From contig NZ_CP132336.1 in NCBI RefSeq assembly GCF_030758315.1, positions 2,323,001-2,387,000 of the forward strand: 64,000 nt of DNA, read 5' to 3'. The DNA comes from Pararhizobium sp. IMCC3301 (GTDB lineage Bacteria; Pseudomonadota; Alphaproteobacteria; Rhizobiales; GCA-2746425). The notes under the pieces are model-generated. The model searched no databases. It saw only the letters and a list, made by a program, of their open reading frames with translations, and was not told the origin of the DNA. Of the stretch, positions 28,902-36,933 are shown one piece after another. The first letter of the stretch is position 1. Every line of letters begins with the position of its first letter. The position numbers were made by a program, and so were the translations under genes.

Positions 28902-30752
28902 ATGCGACGTACTCTTAAATCCCGGCGCCTCGGCCTGTGGCTGGCCCTGGCAGCGGTATTATCCGTAGCCATTGGCTTAGCCGGCTTTGCGCGGGTAGAG
29001 CGTATTTTTCTGATCCGGTCCGCCCAACAAAGCCAGGGGACATTGCGTCTGGCGGTGGCCGGTTTACGCGGCGCGCTCAGCCGCTATGAACCGCTGCCCG
29101 GCCTGATCGCCGAGAAACCATCGATCAAATTACTGCTCGGCAAGTCCGCAGATCCGGACCTGATTGACGCGATTAACCTGGAACTCAAAAAGATTGCCGC
29201 ATCTGTCGGAGCCTCCGATATCTACGTGATTGACCGGAGCGGTTACACGTGGGCTGCAAGCAATTTCGATCAGCCGCATTCCTTTGTCGGGCTTAATTAT
29301 GCTTACCGGCCCTACTTTCAGCAGGCCAATGAAGGCGCGTTGGGGCGCTTCTTCGCTCTTGGCACCGCATCGTTGAAGCGCGGCTACTATTTTGCCGCGC
29401 CCGTCACTTTGTTGAATGATATAATCGGTGTTGTCACAATCAAGATTGCCGTGGACAATCTGGAGGCGGACTGGCAGGGCGCGGACAGCGAAATCCTTGT
29501 CACCGACCAATATGGCATCATTTTCATGTCAAGCCGACCCGAATGGCATTTCAAGAGCCTGCAACCGCTGGACTCTCTCGCCCTGGCGCAAATCAATGCC
29601 TCGCGCCAGTACCAACAGGAAAATCTTGGCTTGCTGGACTTGCAGAAAGACACTCTGAATGAAGCAGGCGTGGAGCGCTTTGTCATCGGCGCGGAGGGCA
29701 AGCGCGAAAATTTTGTCACAACATCGCTGAGCATCCCGGAGGCCGGCTGGACAGTTCATATTCTGACACCCACAACAGCCGCGCGCGCCCAGGCCTATAC
29801 ACTTGTCACCATGGCGGTTCTGGTGATGTTGCTGACAGCGCTGATCGCCGCCTTCATGCTGCAGCGCCGGGCCCGGTTGTTCGAACGAATCGAAGTGCAG
29901 CGCTCCGCTCAGGCATTGCTTGAAAACCGGGTTGCTGCGCGCACAACGGACCTCAACCTGGCCAACGCGCAGCTTCTTCAGGAAATCGAGGAGAGAAAAC
30001 TGGCAGAACAGCAATTGCGCAAATCCCAGTCCGATCTGGTTCAGGCTGGCAAGCTGGCAGCGCTCGGCCAAATGTCGGCAGCCCTGTCCCATGAATTCAA
30101 CCAGCCGCTGGCGGCTGTCAAAACCTACGCCGACAATGCAGTGACCTATCTGGACCGCAGCCGCCCGGAGGATGCCCGAGAAAATGTCGGCCGCATTTCA
30201 CAAATGGCCGACCGCATGGCCGCCATCAGCAAACATCTGCGCAATTTTGCTCGGCGTCCGCAGGAGCAGATCGGACCGGTATCCCTGCTGCCTGTCATCC
30301 ACGATGCCATTTCGATTCTTGCCGGTAAAATCCGCGACCGGAACGCACAGATTCTGTTCGATCCGCCGGCACATGATATCTGGATCATGGGCGGCCAGAT
30401 TCGCCTGCAGCAGGTCTTGGTCAATCTGATCAGCAATGCCCTTGACGCAAGTCCGGACGACCATGCCGAGCCGCTCATCATTGTGGCCATTGAAGAGACG
30501 GACAGCCGCGTCAGGATCGCTGTCCGCGATCAGGGTCCGGGCGTCAGCGAGCAAGTTGTCGGCCAGATTTTTGATCCCTTTTTCACCACCAAGGATCCCG
30601 GCCACGGGCTGGGGCTCGGTCTCTCGATTTCCTACAATATTATCCGCGATTTCGGCGGCCAGTTGTTGACCACAAATCACCCCGAAGGTGGGGCCGTCTT
30701 CACCATCGATCTGGTTGTTGCAGAACATATTATGGGAGCGGCTGCACAGTGA
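28902..30752 (+). CDS. dctB: C4-dicarboxylate sensor kinase, DctB type
   Basis: A 616-residue membrane kinase. Helix 1 (about 11-33) and helix 2 (about 300-322) bracket a periplasmic double-Cache (PDC) domain of about 260 residues with the YAYRPYFQQA and GRFFALGT ligand-site segments typical of DctB. A coiled coil (about 330-385) leads to the H-box ALSHEFNQPLAAVKTYADN with phospho-acceptor H397, and an ATPase domain with DQGPGV and GLGLGLSIS boxes. It senses succinate, fumarate or malate in the periplasm and phosphorylates DctD, encoded next with a GTGA overlap. Confidence 0.92.
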   Translation: MRRTLKSRRLGLWLALAAVLSVAIGLAGFARVERIFLIRSAQQSQGTLRLAVAGLRGALSRYEPLPGLIAEKPSIKLLLGKSADPDLIDAINLELKKIAASVGASDIYVIDRSGYTWAASNFDQPHSFVGLNYAYRPYFQQANEGALGRFFALGTASLKRGYYFAAPVTLLNDIIGVVTIKIAVDNLEADWQGADSEILVTDQYGIIFMSSRPEWHFKSLQPLDSLALAQINASRQYQQENLGLLDLQKDTLNEAGVERFVIGAEGKRENFVTTSLSIPEAGWTVHILTPTTAARAQAYTLVTMAVLVMLLTALIAAFMLQRRARLFERIEVQRSAQALLENRVAARTTDLNLANAQLLQEIEERKLAEQQLRKSQSDLVQAGKLAALGQMSAALSHEFNQPLAAVKTYADNAVTYLDRSRPEDARENVGRISQMADRMAAISKHLRNFARRPQEQIGPVSLLPVIHDAISILAGKIRDRNAQILFDPPAHDIWIMGGQIRLQQVLVNLISNALDASPDDHAEPLIIVAIEETDSRVRIAVRDQGPGVSEQVVGQIFDPFFTTKDPGHGLGLGLSISYNIIRDFGGQLLTTNHPEGGAVFTIDLVVAEHIMGAAAQ

Positions 30753-32107
30753 ACGGGCACACCATCCTGTTCGTTGATGACGAGGAACATCTGCGTCTGG
30801 CAGCCAGACAGGCGCTTGATTTGGCCGATCTTTCTGTCAGATGCCTTGAAGACGGCGCTCTTGCGCTCGATCTGCTGGGTCGCAGTTTTCCCGGCATTCT
30901 GATTTCCGATATACGCATGCCCGGTATGGATGGCATGACGCTGATGCAACGTGCGCTGGAGATTGACCCGGAGTTGCCGATTGTCCTGGTCACCGGCCAT
31001 GGCGATGTTGCCCTTGCGGTAGAGAGCATGAGACGTGGTGCCTATGACTTCATTGAAAAACCATTTGCTGCCAGCCACCTTGTCGAGGTTGCGCGGCGCG
31101 CCCTGGAGAAACGCCGTCTGACGCTGGAAAACCGTCAATTGCGCTCGGCAATAGGTGGTCGCGACCGTCTTGAGGCGCGTCTCATGGGACGCACCCGGAC
31201 AATGGTGCAATTGCGCCAGCAGATCCGCGCGGTCTCTCAAACCGATGCCGATGTTCTTTTCATCGGCGAAACCGGCACTGGCAAGGAAGTTGCCGCCCGG
31301 GCCTTGCACGCCATCAGCGAGCGGGCCGAAGCGCCGTTTGTTGCAATCAATTGCGGAGCCCTGCCAGTTGACCTTATTGAAAGCGAGTTGTTTGGCCATG
31401 AGATCGGGGCTTTTCCAGGCGCCACCCGCGCCCGCTATGGCAAATTTGAACATGCAAGGGGCGGCACAATTTTTCTCGATGAAATTGAAAGCATGCCGAT
31501 GGCTCTGCAGGTCAAGCTGCTCCGGGTGATTCAGGAGCGCAGTATCATACGGCTTGGCTCCAACGAACAGATTGCCCTCAACGTCCGCTTTATTGCCGCC
31601 AGCAAGCTGGATCTGGAGCGCGAGGCGCAGGCCGGACGGTTCCGCAGTGACCTGCTATACCGTCTGAACGTCGTCACCTTGCGCATGCCGAAACTGTCGG
31701 AACGCCGCGAGGATATTCCCCGGCTGTTCACCCAGCTGGTCAGCGAGGCGGCCGCCCGTTACAAAAGCGATACGCCACCCGTGCCGCCGTTCCTTCTGAT
31801 CTCGGTCGCCGAGCGGGACTGGCCCGGCAATGTGCGCGAATTGCGCAATGCAGCGGATAGATATGCGCTTGGACTTGATCTTGACTTTGCGCATACCGGA
31901 CCGGATCAGGACGAAAGTCTCGCAGACCGCGTCTCCGGGTTTGAACGCAACGCCATTGCCACCGCGCTGACGACACACAATGGAAGATTGAAGGACACCT
32001 ATACAGCCTTGGGCCTGTCGCGGAAGTCGCTGTATGAAAAGATGCAGAAATACAATCTCAGCCGCATGGATTTTTCAACCGCAGCCGAGGACGACGCTGA
32101 GCACTGA
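30749..32107 (+). CDS. dctD: Sigma-54-dependent response regulator, DctD type
   Basis: A 452-residue NtrC-family activator: receiver (about 5-120; D54), AAA+ domain (about 145-375; Walker A GETGTGKE at 173-180, Walker B GGTIFLDEIES) and a short C-terminal Fis-type helix-turn-helix (about 400-440). The sigma-54-contact loop reads GAFPGA (220-225) instead of GAFTGA; Thr to Pro at the key position is unusual for activators. The gene starts with GTG inside the dctB stop. It should activate the dctPQM operon that follows. Confidence 0.92.
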   Translation: MNGHTILFVDDEEHLRLAARQALDLADLSVRCLEDGALALDLLGRSFPGILISDIRMPGMDGMTLMQRALEIDPELPIVLVTGHGDVALAVESMRRGAYDFIEKPFAASHLVEVARRALEKRRLTLENRQLRSAIGGRDRLEARLMGRTRTMVQLRQQIRAVSQTDADVLFIGETGTGKEVAARALHAISERAEAPFVAINCGALPVDLIESELFGHEIGAFPGATRARYGKFEHARGGTIFLDEIESMPMALQVKLLRVIQERSIIRLGSNEQIALNVRFIAASKLDLEREAQAGRFRSDLLYRLNVVTLRMPKLSERREDIPRLFTQLVSEAAARYKSDTPPVPPFLLISVAERDWPGNVRELRNAADRYALGLDLDFAHTGPDQDESLADRVSGFERNAIATALTTHNGRLKDTYTALGLSRKSLYEKMQKYNLSRMDFSTAAEDDAEH

Positions 32108-32183
32108 TCGGCATGGGTGGAAGTTCTGGCATCCTGGCAACGCTGGCGTACCCATATCCACCCATTGCCACAAACCATCTGCC

Positions 32184-32242
32184 GGATTGTCGGCTGCCAG
32201 CTTGTTTTGGACTTGAAATCCCGAGCTGAAACTTGTGCAAGT
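32184..32242 (+). promoter_or_regulatory. dctD-dctP gap: weak sigma-54 candidate and a small dyad
   Basis: In the 246-bp gap I looked for a GG-N10-GC sigma-54 promoter. The only candidate has GG at 32184-32185 and CTGC at 32194-32197, a poor match outside the core. A perfect dyad ACTTG-TG-CAAGT lies at 32231-32242, downstream of that candidate rather than upstream, where DctD sites are expected. Neither is convincing. Confidence 0.2.
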
Positions 32243-32353
32243 GCTCCAGCGCACAATCCAAAGCTGTAAGCCAAGGCACCATGCCACGATGTGCTTTTGA
32301 ACCACGACTTTTGAATTGTTGTAAGCTGATACTAACGCAAAGGGAGGATATTC

Positions 32354-33358
32354 ATGCGTTTTCTCAAAACGGCGACTGCTGCCGCTGCACTGATTGCGAT
32401 TGCCACCACCGGCGCCATTGCAAGCTGCGAAGACGGCGAGGTTGTTATCAAATTCAGCCACGTCACCAACACCGACAAACACCCCAAAGGCATTGCCGCC
32501 ACCCTGCTGGCTGAACGTGTCAATGCGGAAATGAACGGCAAAGCCTGCATGGAAGTGTTTGCAAACTCGATTTTGTACACCGATGAAAAAGTTCTGGAAG
32601 CGATGCTGCAGGGCGATGTCCAGCTGGCTGCACCTTCCTTGTCTCTGTTCGAGAAATTTACCAAGAAATACCGCATTTTCGATCTGCCATTCATGTTCAA
32701 AAACATCAACGCGGTGGATGAGTTCCAGAATTCCGACGCTGGTCAGGCCATGAAAGATGACATGCAGCGCCGCGGCCTTCAGGGCCTGCAATTCTGGCAC
32801 AATGGAATGAAACAGATGTCGGCCAACAAGCCTTTGATTTTGCCGACTGATGCGCAGGGACTGAAATTCCGCGTGCAGCCATCGGACGTTCTGGTGGCAC
32901 AGATGGAGGCCATTGGCGGCAGCCCGCAGAAAATGGCTTTTGCGGAAGTCTACGGCGCTCTGCAGCAGGGTGTTGTGGACGGTCAGGAGAATACCTGGTC
33001 GAACATTTTCGGCCGCAAATTCTTCGAAGTTCAGGATGGCATTACCGAAACCAATCACGGCATCATAGACTATATGGTTGTTACCAGCGTCGACTGGCTC
33101 GACAGTCTGGATGCCGATGTGCGCGATCAGTTCCTGACCATTTTGAAGGAAGTCACCGAATTGCGGAACGCGGAATCCACCGCCGTCAATGAAAAAGCCA
33201 AACAGGCAATCATCGATGCGGGTGGTGAAGTCCGTCAATTGAATGCGGAACAACGCACAGCCTGGGTGGAAGCCATGAAGCCGGTCTGGACCCAGTTTGA
33301 AGGCGATGTTGGCGCTGACAGCATCGCAGCGGCCCAGGAAATTAACGGGCGCCATTGA
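32354..33358 (+). CDS. dctP: TRAP transporter C4-dicarboxylate-binding protein
   Basis: A 334-residue periplasmic binding protein of the DctP family. The signal peptide ends near residue 24 (TGAIAS). GGGAGG lies nine bases before the ATG. R173 in GLKFRVQPSD is the conserved carboxylate-binding arginine, and the VDGQENTWSNI segment near 210 is also conserved in C4-dicarboxylate members. It captures succinate, malate or fumarate for the DctQM membrane complex. It directly follows dctBD, which supports the substrate assignment. Confidence 0.93.
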   Translation: MRFLKTATAAAALIAIATTGAIASCEDGEVVIKFSHVTNTDKHPKGIAATLLAERVNAEMNGKACMEVFANSILYTDEKVLEAMLQGDVQLAAPSLSLFEKFTKKYRIFDLPFMFKNINAVDEFQNSDAGQAMKDDMQRRGLQGLQFWHNGMKQMSANKPLILPTDAQGLKFRVQPSDVLVAQMEAIGGSPQKMAFAEVYGALQQGVVDGQENTWSNIFGRKFFEVQDGITETNHGIIDYMVVTSVDWLDSLDADVRDQFLTILKEVTELRNAESTAVNEKAKQAIIDAGGEVRQLNAEQRTAWVEAMKPVWTQFEGDVGADSIAAAQEINGRH

Positions 33359-33366
33359 TTTTCTGC

Positions 33367-33395
33367 CCCGGCGACGCTGAAATTGCGCCGCCGGG
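33367..33395 (+). promoter_or_regulatory. Stem-loop between dctP and dctQ
   Basis: CCCGGCG (33367-33373) pairs with CGCCGGG (33389-33395) across a 15-nt loop, with no T-run. Placed just after dctP, it could stabilise the dctP message and lower dctQM expression, as is common in binding-protein operons. Confidence 0.5.
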
Positions 33396-33422
33396 ACTTC
33401 GAGAACGCCTGGGGAGGCGCAT

Positions 33423-34091
33423 ATGCGGGCGACGCGAAAACCGGTCACGGACGCGATAGAGGAAACTCTGATTGCAGCCATTCTCGGCATCATGACATTA
33501 ATCACCTTTGCCAATGTGCTGGTGCGCTACATCTTCAATTCCAATATCTTGTGGGCTCTGGAAGCCACGGTATTCCTGTTCGGCTGGCTTGTGCTTCTGG
33601 GCACTTCCTATGCCGTGAAAAAGAATATTCATCTGGGTGTGGATGTCGTCATCAACATGCTGGAGCCGCGTGTCCGGCGCAGTCTCGGCCTGATTTCCGT
33701 TGCGCTGTGTATCTTCTTTGCGGTCCTGCTGATGAAGGGTGCCTGGGACTATTGGGCCAATTTCGCGAATCTGCCGCAGACAACCGGACGCTGGTTCCCA
33801 ACCGGCTTTGAAACAGAGTTTCGCGGCCGCGCCTGGTATGAAGTTGGCGATGTTCCCATGCCCGAATGGCTGCGCTGGATGGAGGATGTCTTCAATGAAG
33901 GTGAGGAATACGAAAAAATCCCCAAGCTGATCCCCTATTTTGTGTTGCCGCTCTCCATGGCTTTGCTGCTGTTCCGGTTCCTGCAGGCGGCATGGCGGAT
34001 CTGGACCGGGCAATCCGACAGGCTGATCGCTTCTCATGAGGCGGAAGATGACATTGCAGAAGATTCGGCGCGAGTTGAGGGAACGCGGTAA
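33423..34091 (+). CDS. dctQ: TRAP transporter small permease DctQ
   Basis: A 222-residue membrane protein with four predicted helices (about 16-38, 48-70, 90-112 and 165-190) in the DctQ pattern; the FGWLVLLGTSYAVKKNIHLGVD segment is characteristic. An insert of about 45 polar residues (about 115-160) separates helices three and four, longer than in minimal DctQ proteins. GGGGAGG precedes the ATG. The stop overlaps the dctM start by one base. It bridges DctP and DctM in Na+-driven dicarboxylate uptake. Confidence 0.9.
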   Translation: MRATRKPVTDAIEETLIAAILGIMTLITFANVLVRYIFNSNILWALEATVFLFGWLVLLGTSYAVKKNIHLGVDVVINMLEPRVRRSLGLISVALCIFFAVLLMKGAWDYWANFANLPQTTGRWFPTGFETEFRGRAWYEVGDVPMPEWLRWMEDVFNEGEEYEKIPKLIPYFVLPLSMALLLFRFLQAAWRIWTGQSDRLIASHEAEDDIAEDSARVEGTR

Positions 34092-35485
34092 TGGAGGTCA
34101 TCTTTCTGTTTGCCATGGTGATCGGCCTGCTGCTGATCGGTGTTCCGATCGCCGTGTCTCTGGGCCTGTCCTCGATCCTGTTTCTGCTGCTGTATTCCGA
34201 TACTTCCCTTGCCTCGGTGGCACAGACTCTGTTTTCCGCCTTTGAAGGGCATTTTACCCTGCTCGCCATCCCCTTCTTCATTCTGGCGTCCTCATTCATG
34301 TCGACCGGTGGCGTTGCCCAGAGGATCATCCGGTTCTCGATTGCCTGTGTCGGCCATTTTCGCGGCGGCCTTGCCATCGCCGGCGTCTTTGCCTGCATGA
34401 TGTTTGCCGCCCTGTCCGGCTCATCCCCTGCAACTGTCGTCGCCATCGGCTCGATTGTCATCGCTGCCATGCGGCAGGCCGGTTACACCAAGGAATTTGC
34501 CGCCGGTGTGATTTGCAACGCCGGCACGCTGGGCATTCTGATCCCGCCTTCCATCGTGATGGTGGTATATGCAGCCGCCGTCGATGTGTCTGTCGGCCGC
34601 ATGTTTCTGGCCGGTGTCGTTCCCGGTATTCTTGCCGGTCTGTTCCTGATGGTGACGATCTATGTCATTGCCAAATACAAAAACATGCCAAAAGGCGAAT
34701 GGGCCGGTTGGCGCGAAGTCTGGTCGTCTTTCCGCGAAGCCGTCTGGGGCCTGTTGTTGATCGTCATCATCATGGTCGGCATTTATGGCATTCCTGGCAT
34801 AACGTCCGCCATTTTCACCCCCACGGAAGCGGCAGCTGTTGCCTCGGTCTATGCCTTTATCGTGGCAGTGTTCATCTATCGGGACATGGGTCCCCTGGCA
34901 GCGCGTGAGGGACGGCCGCAGCAAAGTCTGCTGCAAAAACCCGTAGCCCTCATCACCGCCTTTTTCCACAGGGATACGCGGCACACCCTGTTTGAAGCGG
35001 GGCGACTGACCATTGTCCTGATGTTCATCATCGCCAATGCGCTTATTCTAAAACACGTTCTCACCGAGGAGCAGGTGCCGCAGAATATTGCCGGCCTGAT
35101 GCTGGATGCCGGGTTTGGTCCGATAGTCTTCCTGATAGTGGTCAATGTCATTCTGCTGATCGGCGGCCAGTTCATGGAGCCTTCGGGTCTGCTGGTGATC
35201 GTTGCACCGCTGGTCTTCCCGATTGCCATGGAGCTGGGCATCGACCCGATACACCTTGGCATTATTATGGTGGTGAATATGGAAATCGGCATGATCACAC
35301 CCCCCGTCGGGCTCAATCTGTTCGTCACCTCAGGCGTGGCAAAAATGCCGATGATGGCAGTAGTCAGGGCCGCCCTGCCGTTCCTCGCAGTGCTGTTCGT
35401 ATTCCTGATTCTGGTGACCTATGTGCCAATCATCTCGACATGGCTGCCAACCCTGCTGATGGGGCCGGAGCTGGTGCTGAATTAG
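34091..35485 (+). CDS. dctM: TRAP transporter large permease DctM
   Basis: A 464-residue membrane protein with about twelve helices, the transport channel of the TRAP system. It carries family segments GVPIAVSLGLSSIL near the N-terminus, GIVIPPSIxM-like GILIPPSIVMVVYA near residue 150 and EIGMITPPVGLNLFV near residue 400. Length is somewhat above the common 425-440 because of a cytoplasmic loop (about 270-310). Last gene of the dct cluster. Confidence 0.93.
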   Translation: MEVIFLFAMVIGLLLIGVPIAVSLGLSSILFLLLYSDTSLASVAQTLFSAFEGHFTLLAIPFFILASSFMSTGGVAQRIIRFSIACVGHFRGGLAIAGVFACMMFAALSGSSPATVVAIGSIVIAAMRQAGYTKEFAAGVICNAGTLGILIPPSIVMVVYAAAVDVSVGRMFLAGVVPGILAGLFLMVTIYVIAKYKNMPKGEWAGWREVWSSFREAVWGLLLIVIIMVGIYGIPGITSAIFTPTEAAAVASVYAFIVAVFIYRDMGPLAAREGRPQQSLLQKPVALITAFFHRDTRHTLFEAGRLTIVLMFIIANALILKHVLTEEQVPQNIAGLMLDAGFGPIVFLIVVNVILLIGGQFMEPSGLLVIVAPLVFPIAMELGIDPIHLGIIMVVNMEIGMITPPVGLNLFVTSGVAKMPMMAVVRAALPFLAVLFVFLILVTYVPIISTWLPTLLMGPELVLN

Positions 35486-35516
35486 GAGGTTGAATTAGTT
35501 CGACGTTCCCACGCGG

Positions 35517-35834
35517 CTAATGATCTGAGGTAACCAGCAGGATTCGTTGCCAGTTGCGCCGCAAATGAAGCACCCGCATGATTTCTATATCAGACCCGTT
35601 GATGCGGTAGAAAATTCCATAATGATCATGATGGGTTAACCTGCCCAGACCAGGAACAAGATATGAGGCATCCTGCCCGGCGGTTTGCGGTTTATCAGTC
35701 AAGGTCGAAATCCGGGTTTCCAGCTCATGCATATATATTTGAAGCTGTTCGTCGCCCCACATGTCCCGCGTATAGCGGGCAATGTTCATGAGGTCTTCGC
35801 GAGCCGCTTTGGTGCGCCGAATCCGGAAAGTCAT
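35517..35834 (-). CDS. RelE/ParE-family toxin
   Basis: A 105-residue ParE-type toxin beginning MTFRIRRTKAAREDLMNIARYTRD, the usual fold of two helices and a beta sheet, ending with LHLRRNWQRIL. ParE toxins poison DNA gyrase. It follows a ribbon-helix-helix antitoxin gene with a four-base overlap, the order antitoxin then toxin, on the minus strand. The catalytic or gyrase-binding residues are not established from sequence alone. The pair sits between the dct cluster and an unrelated catabolic operon and may be a small mobile insertion. Confidence 0.88.
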   Translation of the reverse strand: MTFRIRRTKAAREDLMNIARYTRDMWGDEQLQIYMHELETRISTLTDKPQTAGQDASYLVPGLGRLTHHDHYGIFYRINGSDIEIMRVLHLRRNWQRILLVTSDH

Positions 35835-36085
35835 GTCCGCGTTTCTGAACTCACAGCATTGATAATGCCGTCCATATCATGATCTTCCAACTCGCCACGG
35901 CCCGCCTGCTGCACACCAATTTCAATCTGAGCTCTCAACCAATCTTCATAATAGCGACCTGCCACATCTCGTTGCAGCAAAAGGCGCAATGCTTCACGCA
36001 TGACCTCTGACGCATTGTTATAATGCCCAGAGGCTACGCGGTTTTTAACGAATTTCTCAAGCTCTGGCGTTAATGAGATATTCAA
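35831..36085 (-). CDS. ParD-family ribbon-helix-helix antitoxin
   Basis: An 84-residue antitoxin from a TTG start at 36085. That start gives the textbook ParD N-terminus (M)NISLTPELEKFVKNRVASG and has AAAGGA eight bases upstream; the longer frame to 36148 would add 21 unlikely residues and run into the operator. The N-terminal strand and two helices bind DNA; the C-terminal acidic part (about 50-84) wraps the toxin. It should repress its own operon with ParE. Confidence 0.85.
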   Translation of the reverse strand: MNISLTPELEKFVKNRVASGHYNNASEVMREALRLLLQRDVAGRYYEDWLRAQIEIGVQQAGRGELEDHDMDGIINAVSSETRT

Positions 36086-36138
36086 GTTGGCTGTCCTTTC
36101 CGGTTTGCATTGATCAGCAGAAGGTACCACAAGCGCTA

Positions 36139-36161
36139 ATAATAACAAAGATTGTTATTAT
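36139..36161. promoter_or_regulatory. Palindromic operator of the parDE pair
   Basis: ATAATAACAA and TTGTTATTAT form a perfect 10-bp inverted repeat around AGA, 54 bp upstream of the parD start. Its place and symmetry fit autoregulation by the ribbon-helix-helix antitoxin. Confidence 0.65.
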
Positions 36162-36172
36162 CGCCGCTTTAG

Positions 36173-36919
36173 TCAAATACAGCGCCCGCCATCCACTTCC
36201 ATGCACACGCCGGTCACCATACTGGCCTCGTCAGAACATAGAAAACTCGACACCGCGCCCATATCTTCCGGCGTCGAAAACCTGCCAAGGGGTATTGTGG
36301 CAAGGAATTGCGCCCGTCGTTCCGGCGTGTCCTCGCCCATGAAGGTTTTCAGCAGCGGCGTTTCACCGGCCACCGGGTTGATGGCATTGACCCGGATGCC
36401 GCATGGCGCAAGCTCCACAGCCATGGTCCTCGTCGCGGTAATCATCCAGCCCTTGCTGCAATTATACCAATTCAGCATCGGCCGCGGACTGACGCCGGCG
36501 GTTGAGGCAACGTTCAAAATGGCCCCGGATTTGCGCGCCTTCATATGCGGAACAATGTGCTTCGCGGTCAGATAGACCGATTTGACATTGACCGACAGAA
36601 CCCGGTCGAACTCAGCCTCGCTGACATCTTCCAGCGCCATCGGCATATGTGTAATACCGGCATTATTGACCAGAATATCAATACAGCCGAGCGTCTCGAT
36701 GGCGCTTTTGGCCATCGCTTCAACTTCATCAAAGCGCACCAGATCGACGCCGAAAGCCACTGCCTGATCACCAAATCCAGCCGCCATTTCGGTCGCACCG
36801 GCGGCGTTGATATCGGCAATCATGACCCGCGCCCCTTCGGCAATGAATTTGCGCACAATGCCGGCGCCAAATCCGGATGCGCCACCGGTGACAATGGCGG
36901 TTTTTCCCTCTAGCCGCAT
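36173..36919 (-). CDS. SDR-family oxidoreductase
   Basis: A 248-residue classical short-chain dehydrogenase. The cofactor motif TGGASGFG is at 11-18, NNAG at 85-88, and the catalytic S139, Y152 and K156 (WYNCSKG) are all present. D36 after the second strand (IADIN) favours NAD over NADP. It resembles 3-oxoacyl-ACP reductase/glucose dehydrogenase-type family members, which have very varied alcohol or keto substrates. It is the last gene of the deacylase-transporter operon, 14 bp after the aldehyde dehydrogenase gene. Confidence 0.88.
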   Translation of the reverse strand: MRLEGKTAIVTGGASGFGAGIVRKFIAEGARVMIADINAAGATEMAAGFGDQAVAFGVDLVRFDEVEAMAKSAIETLGCIDILVNNAGITHMPMALEDVSEAEFDRVLSVNVKSVYLTAKHIVPHMKARKSGAILNVASTAGVSPRPMLNWYNCSKGWMITATRTMAVELAPCGIRVNAINPVAGETPLLKTFMGEDTPERRAQFLATIPLGRFSTPEDMGAVSSFLCSDEASMVTGVCMEVDGGRCI

Positions 36920-36933
36920 GGAATATTTCTCCT

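Noticed and set aside
32184-32197. Sigma-54 promoter before dctP
   Set aside because: Only the GG and GC positions fit; the flanking bases are poor, so it is kept only as a weak candidate.
32075-33514. Long open frame (479 codons) on the minus strand opposite dctP
   Set aside because: It mirrors a well-conserved TRAP binding protein in sense and has no recognisable domain; biased codon use creates such frames.
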